Source of the DNA: Pseudomonadota bacterium | GTDB lineage: Bacteria; Pseudomonadota; Alphaproteobacteria; Acetobacterales; Acetobacteraceae | Direction: 5' to 3' | Assembly (NCBI GenBank): GCA_021801255.1 | Contig: JAJYYH010000033.1 | Coordinates: forward strand, 1-64,000 | Length of the DNA stretch: 64,000 nucleotides | Shown here: piece by piece, positions 8,701 through 17,585 of the stretch | How positions within the stretch are numbered: the stretch's first letter is position 1 | How the letters are laid out: each line of letters begins with the position of its first letter | Position numbers and translations under genes: made by a program | The notes under the pieces: model-generated | Databases searched by the model: none | What the model was told of the DNA's origin: nothing | The model's input: only the letters and a program-made list of their open reading frames with translations

Positions 8701-11700
8701 GATGCCCGGCGAGGCGCTGGAACAGGCTGGCTTCGCCGGGGTCGATGCCGAGGTGACGGAGCTGCACCTGCGCCTGGGTCCAGGCGAGCGTGGCTGCCCG
8801 CTCGAAGGCGGTGACGTCGCGATGGGCATCGGCGAGGTCGAGCGCTTCCGCGCGGGTTGACGCAACCATCGTCCAGAATGCGATGCGAACAACAGCCCCG
8901 GGTGCGACATGTACGCGGCGACGGAGGGCGAAGATGGGATCCAGCACGGTGCCGACCGTATTCGAGAGTGACCGGCCATCGCTCATCGCGAGCGCGGTTC
9001 GCACACCGCGGCCGCGGCCAAGGAAAGCGGCCCTATCGGTCTCGATTTCCGGCTCGCCCACGGTCTCGCCCTCGACAATGGCAAAATGCGCGGCCCAGAT
9101 TTCGGGCTCGTCCGGCGTCCGCCGTCGTCGTGTCGCCAAGAGGACACCAACATCGCCGAGATACTCGGTCTCGACGAACAGTTTTGCGAATGCCGGATGC
9201 GCGATGTCGGAGGACTGCGGCGCCAGCACCAGTTCCGCATAGGACGTGATGTCGATCTCACGCATACGGGGGCCAGAGTTCACGACCGAAATGCGGCGGA
9301 CCTCGGCCGCGTCTTCCGCCGAGACCAGCACTTCAAGGGTGGTCGTGAGCGTCCCGTCGCGGCGGGTGAATTCGGCGCGATCTTCCTTGAATAAAACCTC
9401 ATAGGCATCGGGCTCGGTGCCGCTCGGCTGAAACCCCGCCGACCACACATTGCCGCCGCGGACATCTCTGAGAAACACGTATGAGCCCCAGTCGTCACAG
9501 GTGGCATCCTCTCGCCACCGCGTCACCGCGAGATCGCGCCAGCGGCTGTAGCCCGAACCGGCGGCGGTGAGCATCACCGCGTACGCCCCGTTCGAGAGCA
9601 GATGGGTGGCGGGTGTCGTGCCGTGCGCGGTGGTGAAGCGGCGGCCGTCTGACGGCGTGATCTCGAGGATTGTGGCTGTGGACTTCGGCTCCGCCGCGAG
9701 GGGGCGGGTCATCGCGACATCGCGCGGGGTGCGCTCCTGGAGGAGCAGCTCGGTTGCCTGGATGATGGGCTCGGCATGGAATCGGCCCCGCATCACGCCA
9801 TCGAGCAAGGTATCGGCGATGGCGACGATCGTCATGCCTTGATGATGCGCCATAAAGGCGCTGACAATCGCCACCGACTGGCCGACGGGGACGCGGGCCG
9901 GTGTGTAGTCGAGCGCCTCGAAGAAGCCGTAGCGGCCTTGCCCGCCGAGGCCCGCGAGCCGCTCGAGGTTGCGCGCGGCAGCGCGCGGATCAACCATGGC
10001 CGCGAGCGCCGTCGCGTAGGGAGCAATAACGAGGTTGTCCCCGAGACCGCGCTTCAGCCCGAGGCCGGGAACGCCAAAATTCGAATATTGATAGGTAAAT
10101 TCGATATCGCGTGCATTATAGGCGGATTCCGAAATGCCCCAAGGGATGCCGAGTATCGCGCCGTAGTCGATCTGGCGTCGCACGATCAGCCGGCTGGTCT
10201 GCTCGATGAGGCTTCCCGCCGGCGCGCGCATGATGAGCGAGGGCATCAGATATTCGAACATCGATCCCGACCAGGAGATCAGTGCCGCGCCATGCGCGAT
10301 CGGCGTGACGGCGCGGCCGAGGCGGAACCAGTGGCGAGACGGAATGTCGCCCTTGGCGATCGCGATGAAGCTGGCGAGCCGCGCCTCGGAGGCGAGGAGG
10401 TCATAGCAGTTCGGATCGAGCGTACCCTCTGGCACGAGATAGCCGATCGCCAGCAGCTTACGGTCATGGTCGAGCAGGAAGCCGAACTCCATGGCCAGCG
10501 CCATGGTTCGCGCGGTCTCTTCCAGGACCACGAGGCGCATCTCCATGGAGGTTGCGTCGTCCGCCGATTTGGCGAGATCACGGCGGTGGCTAGCGATCGC
10601 ACGCTGCGTCGCCGCCACCCAGAACCGCAGATCGGCGCCACTATCGTCACCTTGTGCGCGGGTCGCTGTGCACACCATGCCGGCCAGGGTATCGGCCTCC
10701 GCGGCCAGCCCCGCGAGCTGCGCAGCGATGCCCCCGCCGGCCAGCGGCCCCCGTCGCGCGCTCATTGCAAGTGTGGCGAGTGCATGATCGAACCGCCGCC
10801 ACGCCGCCGTCTCGCCGCGCCGTCCAGCAGCGATGCGGCCTGCAGCTTCACAGGCAAGATCGATCGCATCCGCGATGCCGGCAAGACGCGCCGCCGCCAT
10901 GAGCGGTACATCGCGCCACGCCCGGAACGTATTGGCGAGCGCGATCAGGTGTCCGGCGAGATTGCCGCTGTCGACGGAGGAGATGTAGTGGGGATCAAGC
11001 GGGCGTAAATCTCTTGTGTCATACCAGTTGTAGAAATGGCCGCGGAATCGTGCAAGGCCGCTCATCGTTGCAAGCGTCGCCTCCAGCCGCTCGATTGCCT
11101 CGATGGATCCCGTCCAGCCGAAGTCGTGGGCGGCCGCGGCCGACAAGAGATAGAGGCCGAGATTGGTTGGCGAGGTGCGATGGGCGAGCACCGGGGTCGG
11201 GGTCTCCTGGAAATTGTCGGGCGGCAGCATGTGATCGGTGGGCGTCACGAAACTCTCGAAGAATCGCCAGGTTCGCCGCGCGGTCAGCCGTAGGAGGCGC
11301 GCGTCGGCGGCCGAGGCCAGCCGCCGACGGGGGACGCGCGGCGACAGGCTCACCCAGCGCGCGATGGCTGGCGAGGCGATCCAGAGCGCCGCGAAGGCGG
11401 CCGCCAGAGGCCACGCCCCCTGGCGCGACAGCCCGGCCACAACCAGCGCCAGAACGCCGATCAGGAGCGCGCTGGCCATCCGGCGATAGAAGCCGAACAA
11501 ATCGAGCCGAGGGCCGAGCGTCGCTTGCGCCGCAGTGACCCATTCGAGCAGATGCCGACGGGTGACAAACAGTCGGATCAGAGTCCGCCCGATGGCGTCG
11601 CTCATCAGCCAAGCCTGGTGCGCAAGAAAGGCGACCTGCAGGAACGATTGGGTCAACGCGCGGCGCAAATCGTCGCCCAGCGCGCGGAGATGGCTGTCAG

Positions 11701-14329
11701 GGGTAATTCCGGCGCGATGCGGCACGATCGCGCCGACGACCGGCACAAGGGTCGGCAGCAGGATCGTCGCGAGCATAAAACCGGTCCAGACGAGTGCTGC
11801 GGGGAGCGGCAATGTCCATCCCGCGAGCAAGGCGAGCACGGACATCGGGGCCGAAAGCGTCCGCCGCAGATTATCCAGCATTTTCCATCGGCCGACCGCC
11901 GGGATCGCACCGCGCACCCGACCCGCGCCTGTGGTCGGCCAGCGCCCGAGCAGCCATGGCAGGAGCTGCCAATCGCCGCGCGCCCAGCGATGGTGACGCA
12001 AGGCATCGACATCGTAGCGCGCTGGAAACTCCTCGACCACTTCAACGTCGGAGGCGAGACCGGCGCGTGCAAACACACCCTCGAAGAGATCATGGCTGAG
12101 CAGCGTGGAGTCCGGCACACGGCCAGCGAGCGCGGCTTCGAAGGCGTCGATTTCGTAGATCCCCTTGCCGGCGTAGGAGCCTTCGTCGAACAGATCCTGA
12201 TAGACGTCGGATGCCGCGGCGGCATAGGGATCGATGCCGCTGGCGCTAGAGAAGCTGCGCTGGAACAGCGAACCCTCGCTCCCGACCGGGAGCGAGGGTG
12301 TCACCCGCGGCTGCATCACCGCATGGCCTTCGACGACCCTCCCCGCCACGACATCGAAGCGTGGCCGGTTGAGCGCATGCGCCATCTTGCCCACCAACCG
12401 GCGCACTGTATCGCGCGGCAGTCGGGTGTCGGCATCGAGCGTGACGACATAGCGAATAGAATCCGGCACGCCATCGCGGCAGAGGAAAGTCGTGTCGGTC
12501 GCGCCGCGCAGGAGCCTGTTCAACTCATGCAGCTTGCCGCGCTTGCGCTCCCAGCCGAGCCATTGCCTCTCGCTTTCGTTCCAGACCCGCCGGCGATGCA
12601 GCAGCAGAAAGCGTGCGCCGCCGGGAGCGGGGCCGTGGCGTCCATTGAGTTGCGCGATGCCCTCGACCGCAGTCGCGAGGAGCGCGTCATCGCCGGCAAG
12701 ATGTTCTGTTTTCGCATCGACAAAGTCGGAGAGCAGTGCGAAATGAAGCTCGCCCTCGGGACTGGCGAGGTGATGGATTTCCAGGCGCTCGATCTGCGCC
12801 GCGATCGCCTCCGGCGTGGTCAGAAGCATTGGCACGGCAACGAGGGTGCGGAGATGCGGCGGGATGCCGTGGCGAAGCTCAAGGCCCGGCAGCACGGTTG
12901 CGCTGCTGCCCCATACCGCACCGCGGTTCACCAGCGCAACCGCCGCATCGATGGCGGGGATCGCGCCGAGAACGCCCAGCACGCCGAGCCACGCGCCGCC
13001 CGCTCCCCAGGCGCCGAGGGCGAGCAAGGGACAAACGAGGAGAAAAGCGGCGACCGATGCGATAGCGATTGTGTAGCCGCGGAGACCAAAAGCCCGGCTC
13101 AGGCGCGCCGGCCAGGTGTGCAACGGTGGGCGGAAACGAAGCATCGCCTCGAACGCGCGACGTCCGCCGGCCAAGAGATAGTAGCCGGGATCGCCGCGGC
13201 GCTCCTCGTCACGGCTTGGCGCCGTGGCGGCGCCGTCCGTCGCGGCCACCACGGCATTGCGGGCAATCTCGATCTCCGAGTGGTTTGACCCGCGGGCCAG
13301 CTCCTCGATCGCGCTGCGGTAGAGATTGCGCGTCGGGAAATCCATCTCGGCGAAGGCGCTGGCCGCGCTGAGCACTTCGTCGACGAGGCTGACGTGCTCA
13401 ACCAGTTCTGTCCAATCGACGTCGGAGATGAGGCGGATGCTTGTGATGATGTTGCGCACCGTGACGCTCGATGTACCCTGCCGCTGATGTTCGGCGTGCA
13501 CGACCGCCTCCACGGTCGTTCCCTGCATGATGAGACGCTGATCGAGCCAGGTCAGCGCCGGCGTAACCCGGGGATCCTGATCGCGCAGCCGGTAGACGAG
13601 CTGTACCGCGAAAGCGTCCAATAGCGGCGCTTGCTCGTGATCCTTCAATACTTCCGGCACCGGTTCGGCAACCCGTCCGCCAGCGCCGAGCAAACGGTTG
13701 GCGAGAGTGTCCGCCTCCTGCCGGGCAAACCGGTTGCGCACAATCCTTTCAGAGAGACGGCGTAGATTTTCGATCAGCACAATCCGCAAGGTGATGGCAA
13801 TGGCCCACAGTTCGCCAATTTCCAGGGGCTGCACCTCCTGGTAGGCGCGCAGGTAGCGGCAGAGCATCTCGGCATCAAAGCGACTGTCGGTGTGCGCGAC
13901 AAAGGCCCACGCAAGGCCAAGCACGCGTGGATATCCGGCGAAAGGCCCGGCGGCGAGCTTCGGCAACTGCCGGTAATAGCCGGGCGGTAGATCGGAGCGG
14001 ATGTTGTGGATCTGTCGCTCGGCGAGATAGTAGTTGTCGAGCAGCCATTCCGCTGCCGGGGTAATCGCGCGACCCTCCTCGGTCGCCTTGGCCATGATGC
14101 GATGAGACAAGCGTAATACCACGGCGTTTTCATCGAGCCGCGCCGCGAGTGATCGAACGCGGATCGGCATTGCAGTCACCGCCTGCGCGACCGCCAGGCT
14201 CCGCGCGTGCTCGGCGATGCGCTCGACGCTGAAAATCTCCTCGCGAATGGGCTTGTCGCTATCCCAGGCGGATGCCGGGCCCGCCCGCCGGAAAGCACGG
14301 CGAACCAGATTTTGTATGCGGAAAATCAT
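5759..14329 (-). CDS. ndvB: Cyclic beta-1,2-glucan synthase
   Basis: At 2856 residues it matches Brucella Cgs and Agrobacterium ChvB in size. The N-terminal region (1-420) is followed by membrane helices (about 419-465) and a GT84 domain (about 490-800) with the donor-site TLDADTRL (630-637) and the RHHRWARGDWQL motif near 780. More membrane helices lie at about 825-875 and 950-990. A glycoamylase-like domain that controls chain length follows (about 1010-1480), then beta-sandwich domains and a C-terminal GH94 phosphorylase-like domain with GTGDWNDGMN, the general-acid motif. The enzyme polymerises UDP-glucose at the inner membrane, trims and cyclises the chain, giving periplasmic osmoregulated glucan. 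It has the same orientation as the pqq operon but is separated by a promoter-bearing gap. Confidence 0.93.
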   Translation of the reverse strand: MIFRIQNLVRRAFRRAGPASAWDSDKPIREEIFSVERIAEHARSLAVAQAVTAMPIRVRSLAARLDENAVVLRLSHRIMAKATEEGRAITPAAEWLLDNYYLAERQIHNIRSDLPPGYYRQLPKLAAGPFAGYPRVLGLAWAFVAHTDSRFDAEMLCRYLRAYQEVQPLEIGELWAIAITLRIVLIENLRRLSERIVRNRFARQEADTLANRLLGAGGRVAEPVPEVLKDHEQAPLLDAFAVQLVYRLRDQDPRVTPALTWLDQRLIMQGTTVEAVVHAEHQRQGTSSVTVRNIITSIRLISDVDWTELVEHVSLVDEVLSAASAFAEMDFPTRNLYRSAIEELARGSNHSEIEIARNAVVAATDGAATAPSRDEERRGDPGYYLLAGGRRAFEAMLRFRPPLHTWPARLSRAFGLRGYTIAIASVAAFLLVCPLLALGAWGAGGAWLGVLGVLGAIPAIDAAVALVNRGAVWGSSATVLPGLELRHGIPPHLRTLVAVPMLLTTPEAIAAQIERLEIHHLASPEGELHFALLSDFVDAKTEHLAGDDALLATAVEGIAQLNGRHGPAPGGARFLLLHRRRVWNESERQWLGWERKRGKLHELNRLLRGATDTTFLCRDGVPDSIRYVVTLDADTRLPRDTVRRLVGKMAHALNRPRFDVVAGRVVEGHAVMQPRVTPSLPVGSEGSLFQRSFSSASGIDPYAAAASDVYQDLFDEGSYAGKGIYEIDAFEAALAGRVPDSTLLSHDLFEGVFARAGLASDVEVVEEFPARYDVDALRHHRWARGDWQLLPWLLGRWPTTGAGRVRGAIPAVGRWKMLDNLRRTLSAPMSVLALLAGWTLPLPAALVWTGFMLATILLPTLVPVVGAIVPHRAGITPDSHLRALGDDLRRALTQSFLQVAFLAHQAWLMSDAIGRTLIRLFVTRRHLLEWVTAAQATLGPRLDLFGFYRRMASALLIGVLALVVAGLSRQGAWPLAAAFAALWIASPAIARWVSLSPRVPRRRLASAADARLLRLTARRTWRFFESFVTPTDHMLPPDNFQETPTPVLAHRTSPTNLGLYLLSAAAAHDFGWTGSIEAIERLEATLATMSGLARFRGHFYNWYDTRDLRPLDPHYISSVDSGNLAGHLIALANTFRAWRDVPLMAAARLAGIADAIDLACEAAGRIAAGRRGETAAWRRFDHALATLAMSARRGPLAGGGIAAQLAGLAAEADTLAGMVCTATRAQGDDSGADLRFWVAATQRAIASHRRDLAKSADDATSMEMRLVVLEETARTMALAMEFGFLLDHDRKLLAIGYLVPEGTLDPNCYDLLASEARLASFIAIAKGDIPSRHWFRLGRAVTPIAHGAALISWSGSMFEYLMPSLIMRAPAGSLIEQTSRLIVRRQIDYGAILGIPWGISESAYNARDIEFTYQYSNFGVPGLGLKRGLGDNLVIAPYATALAAMVDPRAAARNLERLAGLGGQGRYGFFEALDYTPARVPVGQSVAIVSAFMAHHQGMTIVAIADTLLDGVMRGRFHAEPIIQATELLLQERTPRDVAMTRPLAAEPKSTATILEITPSDGRRFTTAHGTTPATHLLSNGAYAVMLTAAGSGYSRWRDLAVTRWREDATCDDWGSYVFLRDVRGGNVWSAGFQPSGTEPDAYEVLFKEDRAEFTRRDGTLTTTLEVLVSAEDAAEVRRISVVNSGPRMREIDITSYAELVLAPQSSDIAHPAFAKLFVETEYLGDVGVLLATRRRRTPDEPEIWAAHFAIVEGETVGEPEIETDRAAFLGRGRGVRTALAMSDGRSLSNTVGTVLDPIFALRRRVHVAPGAVVRIAFWTMVASTRAEALDLADAHRDVTAFERAATLAWTQAQVQLRHLGIDPGEASLFQRLAGHLLYATPTLRPSSDTIQRGSGGQPGLWTQGISGDLPIMLLRIADSENLDLARQLLQAHEYWRMKQLAVDFVILNERASSYVQDIQIALETLVRTSQSRPQLRVETPAGRVFVLRADLIAPETRALLAAVARVVLVGQRGRLSDQLDRAPEARAAARPTPKRALAQPPPALATPAPDLEFFNGLGGFTDDGGEYVTVLGPGQSTPAPWINVVANPTFGFQVATEGSGYTWSVNSRENQLTPWSNDPVSDHPGEVFYLRDDDTGELWGPTALPIRDMAATYVARHGWGYSRFEHAARGIALDLFQYVPLADPIKISRLTLRNITGRARHLSLTAYVEWVLGPSRTASAPFVMTEIDPETGAMFARNPWNPAFGSRVAFVDLAGRQTGWTGDRREFIGRNGTLASPAALIGMAPLSNTVGAGLDPCGVLRTTVELPPNGSVEIVFFLGEAASVDAARSLIARYRAADLDAVWAAVARSWDDVLGAVQVKTPERSMDIMLNGWLLYQTLACRFWARSAFYQASGAYGFRDQLQDGMALATACRALTRDHLLRAAARQFVEGDVQHWWLPHSGQGVRTRISDDRVWLAYAVAHYVETVGDAGVLDEVVPFLEGQKLAAGEHDSFFQPTISDETAALFEHCARALDHSLALGGHGLPLIGTGDWNDGMNRVGDAGRGESVWLGWFLHATLTAFAPLAEARGDTVRAAAWRAHTAVLRASLEREAWDGEWYRRGWFDDGTPLGSATSAECRIDAIAQSWAAISGAADRARAARSMAAVEQELIRPKDGLAVLFTPPFDKTPLDPGYIKGYPPGIRENGGQYTHAALWSVMAFAVLGEGDKAAGLFALLNPINHARTSADMHRYKVEPYVVAADVYAAPPHVGRGGWTWYTGSAGWMQRAGVESILGLLLRGEFLFLDPCIPGTWPGFEITLRHGATRYNIRVENPDGDGRGIAFAAIDGTVIVERPLRLRLTDDQSTHQLKVRLGYIT

Positions 14330-14699
14330 GACGAGCCGACCTTGTTATTTGTCTTCACGGGGTACGCCACCACCACGTGCCAACTCGGGCCGCGCGAATT
14401 CAGCACTTCGATCAATTTCTTGCCAATCCCGATAGGGTGTCCCGTGACCGCCCACACGGCGGGGGGCACCGATGGACGACCACGGGACGGGTCACGGCAA
14501 TTCCATCGAGGAAAGGCCGCGATATGAATAGGCCCCTCCAAAGGAGGCTCCGACGTTTGATCCCAAGACTCGAAATGTTAGGGAGAAAACATCTAACGGC
14601 GGGGGCTTAAAGGGCTTCGGACGCCGGTGACGCCAGCGAATTTCGTATCTCACCCAATATAACGGGTGGCGGGCTGCGAGGCGAAGCCTCGGAAAATAC

Positions 14700-14795
14700 T
14701 CATACCAGGCGGACAATCGCGCCGTATGTCTTCCAGACCTGCGCAGCAAACCTGTTGTCGCGCAGGAACTCCCAGATGTTCTCCATCGGGTTACT
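14700..14795 (-). pseudogene. C-terminal fragment of an IS630-type transposase
   Basis: Minus-strand translation gives NPMENIWEFLRDNRFAAQVW followed by KTYGAIVRLV and a stop at 14700. The N-P-M-E-N-I-W-E block contains the final catalytic Glu of the IS630/Tc1-mariner DDE domain. The rest of the gene is missing. Confidence 0.65.
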
Positions 14796-14849
14796 AATAC
14801 CCCAACAATATGCATGGCATTCCAGATTGTTCTGCCTATACTCCCCTTC

Positions 14850-15070
14850 ATGGAAAGACCGATTTTCGTAGCCGCGGCCGGGCCATCCAGGAAGCGTTGC
14901 GCACGCAGGGGGTGTATCTGGTCCGGCAGGTAGGCAAGACCGAGGCGGAGGCGGCAGAAGCGGTGGGCGTCAGCCGCCAGGTCGTGAACCGGTGGTTGAA
15001 GCGCCACGCCGAAGGCGGGGAAGAAGCGCTCCTGGATGGCCGACGGGTCTCCCCGCGCAAGGGAAAGATG
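14850..15070 (+). pseudogene. N-terminal fragment of an IS630-type transposase
   Basis: The frame from about 14861 encodes a helix-turn-helix typical of IS630 transposases: KTEAEAAEAVGVSRQVVNRW then KRHAEGGEEALLDGRRVSPR. The likely native start MERP (14850) is in another frame, so a frameshift separates it from the rest. After about 15070 the similarity ends and no DDE domain follows. The fragment points away from the C-terminal fragment beside it, so the two are not one simple interrupted copy. Confidence 0.6.
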
Positions 15071-15319
15071 ATCGCCGCAAGTAATGCGAGAGCGATGCGG
15101 CTTCGGCCAACACAGGAGCCAGCTTGGGCTGCCGGCCACTATTCAGGAAACCGATCGCCCCTGCGAGGAGCAGCGGAACGGGCGCCGACCAAGGCGCGAG
15201 GAATAGCGGCATGGGAAGCCCCCTCAAAACGAAAGACTGTCAGGAGACGTCCGTACCTGATCATCAAGGGCAAAAAAAATTCATTGTTTCTATAACAGCG
15301 TTCGTTTTAATAGAACCAT

Positions 15320-16201
15320 ATGAGAGACCTAAACTACAACCATTTGCGCTATTTCTGGGCAGTCGCTCATGAGGGCAGCCTCACCCGGGCAGCCGCGCAT
15401 ATGAACCTGTCGCAGTCGGCTCTTTCAGTGCAAATTCAGAAGCTTGAACACCAGATGGGCCATCCGCTCTTCGCGCGTGTCGGCAGGAAGCTCGTTCTGA
15501 CGGAGGCCGGTCAGATCGCGCTCGACTATGCCGATACGGTGTTCAAGGCCGGCGACGAACTGATGAGCATCCTGCGTGGGCGGCCATTGGCCACCCGTCA
15601 GGTTTTCCGGGTCGGTGCGCTCACGACGCTGTCGCGAAACTTCCAACTCGAATTTCTTCGGCCATTGGTCGGCCGATCTGATGTCGAACTGATCGTTCGC
15701 TCCGGGAATATCCGGGATCTGCTGGCGCAGTTGGAGGCCCATGCGATCGACGTCGTCCTGGCCAACAGCGCTGCGCCGCGTGACGCACGATCTTCCTTGC
15801 GCAATCACTTGCTCAACGAGCAGCCCGTCAGTCTCGTTGGACGCCCGCGGAAAAACCGGCGGAAGTTCAAGTTTCCCGATGATCTGCGGTCCGAGCCGAT
15901 TCTCTTGCCGAGTCTGGATAGCGACATGCGCGTCGCGTTCGACCGGGTCCTCGAGTTGGCGGGCATCAGACCCATGATCCTCGCCGAAGTCGACGACATG
16001 GCGATGCTGCGACTGCTCGCTCGCGAGCGAGAGGGCGTCACCCTCGTGCCCCAGATCGTCGTTCGCGATGAGCTGGAGACGGGCATTCTGGTCGAGCACT
16101 GCCGGATTCCGGAGGTCACGGAGACCTTCTACGCGATCACGCAGAAGCGGCGGTTTCCCAATCGGCTCCTAGGCGATCTTCTTCCGGCCGGAAGGGTTTA
16201 G
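15320..16201 (+). CDS. LysR-family regulator, NhaR-like
   Basis: This 293-residue protein has an N-terminal winged helix-turn-helix (LNYNHLRYFWAVAHEGSLTR, then AAAHMNLSQSALSVQIQKLE) and a LysR effector domain. The opening LNYNHLRYFW is typical of the NhaR subgroup, which controls Na+/H+ antiporters in E. coli. No antiporter gene is adjacent, so the target is unknown. An AT-rich stretch with TATAAC precedes the gene. Confidence 0.85.
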   Translation: MRDLNYNHLRYFWAVAHEGSLTRAAAHMNLSQSALSVQIQKLEHQMGHPLFARVGRKLVLTEAGQIALDYADTVFKAGDELMSILRGRPLATRQVFRVGALTTLSRNFQLEFLRPLVGRSDVELIVRSGNIRDLLAQLEAHAIDVVLANSAAPRDARSSLRNHLLNEQPVSLVGRPRKNRRKFKFPDDLRSEPILLPSLDSDMRVAFDRVLELAGIRPMILAEVDDMAMLRLLAREREGVTLVPQIVVRDELETGILVEHCRIPEVTETFYAITQKRRFPNRLLGDLLPAGRV

Positions 16202-16341
16202 CCCAAACACTGTGTGATGGGATCGCTGTCGTTGAAGGAAAGCGAGACCTGGCGGATCTCGATCGTGCCATAGACCGCGACCGCGGCGATCACCACCGGG
16301 GGATGCGCCCTGCGCCAATAGAGCCCGCCGCCGCGTCGATC
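16198..16341 (-). pseudogene. C-terminal remnant of an unknown protein
   Basis: A 47-codon minus-strand frame follows in-frame stops and encodes LYWRRAHPPVVIAAVAVYGT then IEIRQVSLSFND and SDPITQC, ending at TAA 16198. The composition looks like real protein but there is no start codon or ribosome-binding site. It overlaps the LysR stop by a few bases. I do not recognise the family. The remaining 16342-16529 holds no gene that I can see. Confidence 0.35.
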
Positions 16342-16529
16342 TTATCAGGCTGGGGCGGATGGGAATTGATCAATGTCAGCCCTATTCTATTTCGCCGCCA
16401 GAATTCAGGCATTATTGCACTTCGTGGCCGGAAAAAGAGAGTTGCCATTTCCTTGATGGCCCGACAGGGTGTCGGGCGGGATCAGGTGGCCCGGCGCGGA
16501 TCGATGGAGCGTGAACCTCGGAGGATACA

Positions 16530-17108
16530 TTGAGCAGCTTTCTGGCGCGCCGTCTTGAAGTGCTGAGCGATACCATCTTCGGTGTCGCTATGACGATGCC
16601 GATTTACAGCCTGCCCTTGCCGGGGCGTAGTGTGGCAGAGGCGGCCTGGTATCCCACCCTGCAGCCGTTGCTGCGACCGATCGCAGTGCTCGGCTGTAGT
16701 TTTCTGTTTTCGGGTATTTTCTGGTTCAGCCATCACCGGCGGCTCAGCCTCACCGACGCGAAAAGCCGCCGTTATCTCTTTGTGACTTTCGCATTTCTGT
16801 TTCTGGTCGTGCTGCTTCCGGTGCCGACGATGCTCTATAGCCGCGATGGCACCACCCCCTGGATTGCCGCACTTTATAGCGGCTATTTCGCGCTCGTCGC
16901 GGGCGTCAACGAATGCCTGTGGCTGGCGACGATCTCGGCGGCGCCGGCTCGGCCATGGCGGATGGCGATTGGGCCGGGCATACTCGCCATCGTCTTCCTT
17001 CTTGCAACGGCTGTCAGTATCGTCTCTCCGATCGGCGGCGCGATCCTGTGGCTTGCCGCGATCCTGGCGCCGCTTGCGGACGCACGCGCCACGCACAGAC
17101 CTCTGTAA
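16530..17108 (+). CDS. TMEM175/DUF1211-family membrane protein
   Basis: This 192-residue protein opens RLEVLSDTIFGVAMTM, corresponding to the RxxxFSD motif that lines the pore of TMEM175 potassium channels, here with Leu in place of Phe. A FWFSHHRR segment and further helices follow, giving about six in all. The start is TTG at 16530, chosen because CGGAGGA lies just upstream. Bacterial members form tetrameric K+ channels; whether the F-to-L change affects gating is unknown. Confidence 0.75.
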   Translation: MSSFLARRLEVLSDTIFGVAMTMPIYSLPLPGRSVAEAAWYPTLQPLLRPIAVLGCSFLFSGIFWFSHHRRLSLTDAKSRRYLFVTFAFLFLVVLLPVPTMLYSRDGTTPWIAALYSGYFALVAGVNECLWLATISAAPARPWRMAIGPGILAIVFLLATAVSIVSPIGGAILWLAAILAPLADARATHRPL

Positions 17109-17113
17109 GTTTT

Positions 17114-17139
17114 CCTGCCCTGTCGGGCGGATCATTTTT
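17114..17139 (+). terminator. Rho-independent terminator after the TMEM175-like gene
   Basis: CTGCCC (17115-17120) pairs with GGGCGG (17125-17130) around TGTC and is followed by ATCATTTTT. It sits between the convergent TMEM175-like and CMD genes, with its T-run overlapping the end of the CMD gene. Confidence 0.6.
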
Positions 17140-17509
17140 GCGCGTTGATCAGGGCATCGAACACCGGCTCGGCATCGCCGATGATTTTGGTGGCCATGGC
17201 AAAGCGCGCGATATGCACGGTCTCCAGAACCTTGGCGGGGGAAATGCCTTCCTGCACGACTTTATCGGCCATCGCCCGCACACAGGCGGGGCTGGAGCCC
17301 GCCAGTGCCGCGGCGAGGTAGAGGAGGGTGCGGGTCTGCTCGTCGAGTGCGCCTCCTGGCGGCATGGCATACATGCGCGAGCGCATGTGTTCGTGGATCA
17401 GCCCATCGTCCACCAAGGTGGACTTCTCGATGGCGGCGGGAACCCGCCCCATGCCGGCACGCATTTTGTCCAGGAGATCTTGGGCGGAAGGGCTGGTGGA
17501 TGCGGGCAT
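17132..17509 (-). CDS. Carboxymuconolactone decarboxylase (CMD/AhpD-like) family protein
   Basis: This 125-residue helical protein has the CMD-like stretch LDEQTRTLLYLAAALAGSSP followed by ACVRAMADKVVQEGISPAKV. Only one cysteine is present, so the CxxC thiol pair used by AhpD-type peroxidases is missing and peroxidase activity is unlikely. GGAG sits 7-8 nt before the ATG. It is the last gene of a four-gene run that starts with an ArsR regulator. Confidence 0.7.
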   Translation of the reverse strand: MPASTSPSAQDLLDKMRAGMGRVPAAIEKSTLVDDGLIHEHMRSRMYAMPPGGALDEQTRTLLYLAAALAGSSPACVRAMADKVVQEGISPAKVLETVHIARFAMATKIIGDAEPVFDALINAQK

Positions 17510-17585
17510 GATCTTCTCCAGGGTTTCGTGGTTCTTGCACGATTGACAGAGCGCGGTGACGCACCCGCGTTCGGCGTTCTGCCAG

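Larger units (their letters stand above)
14330..15319. other. Intergenic stretch with transposase remnants
   Basis: Almost 1 kb separates ndvB from the LysR gene. It contains an IS630-type C-terminal fragment on the minus strand and an N-terminal fragment on the plus strand (listed separately), plus a GAGGC-GAA-GCCTC hairpin at about 14677-14690. The 15080-15300 segment shows no recognisable gene. Confidence 0.6.

Noticed and set aside
11525-13288. Long plus-strand open frame (587 codons) opposite ndvB
   Set aside because: It is antisense to the well-supported glucan synthase and has no family resemblance; it is a typical high-GC shadow frame. The same applies to long antisense frames at 2110-3177, 9776-11008 and 48821-50479.
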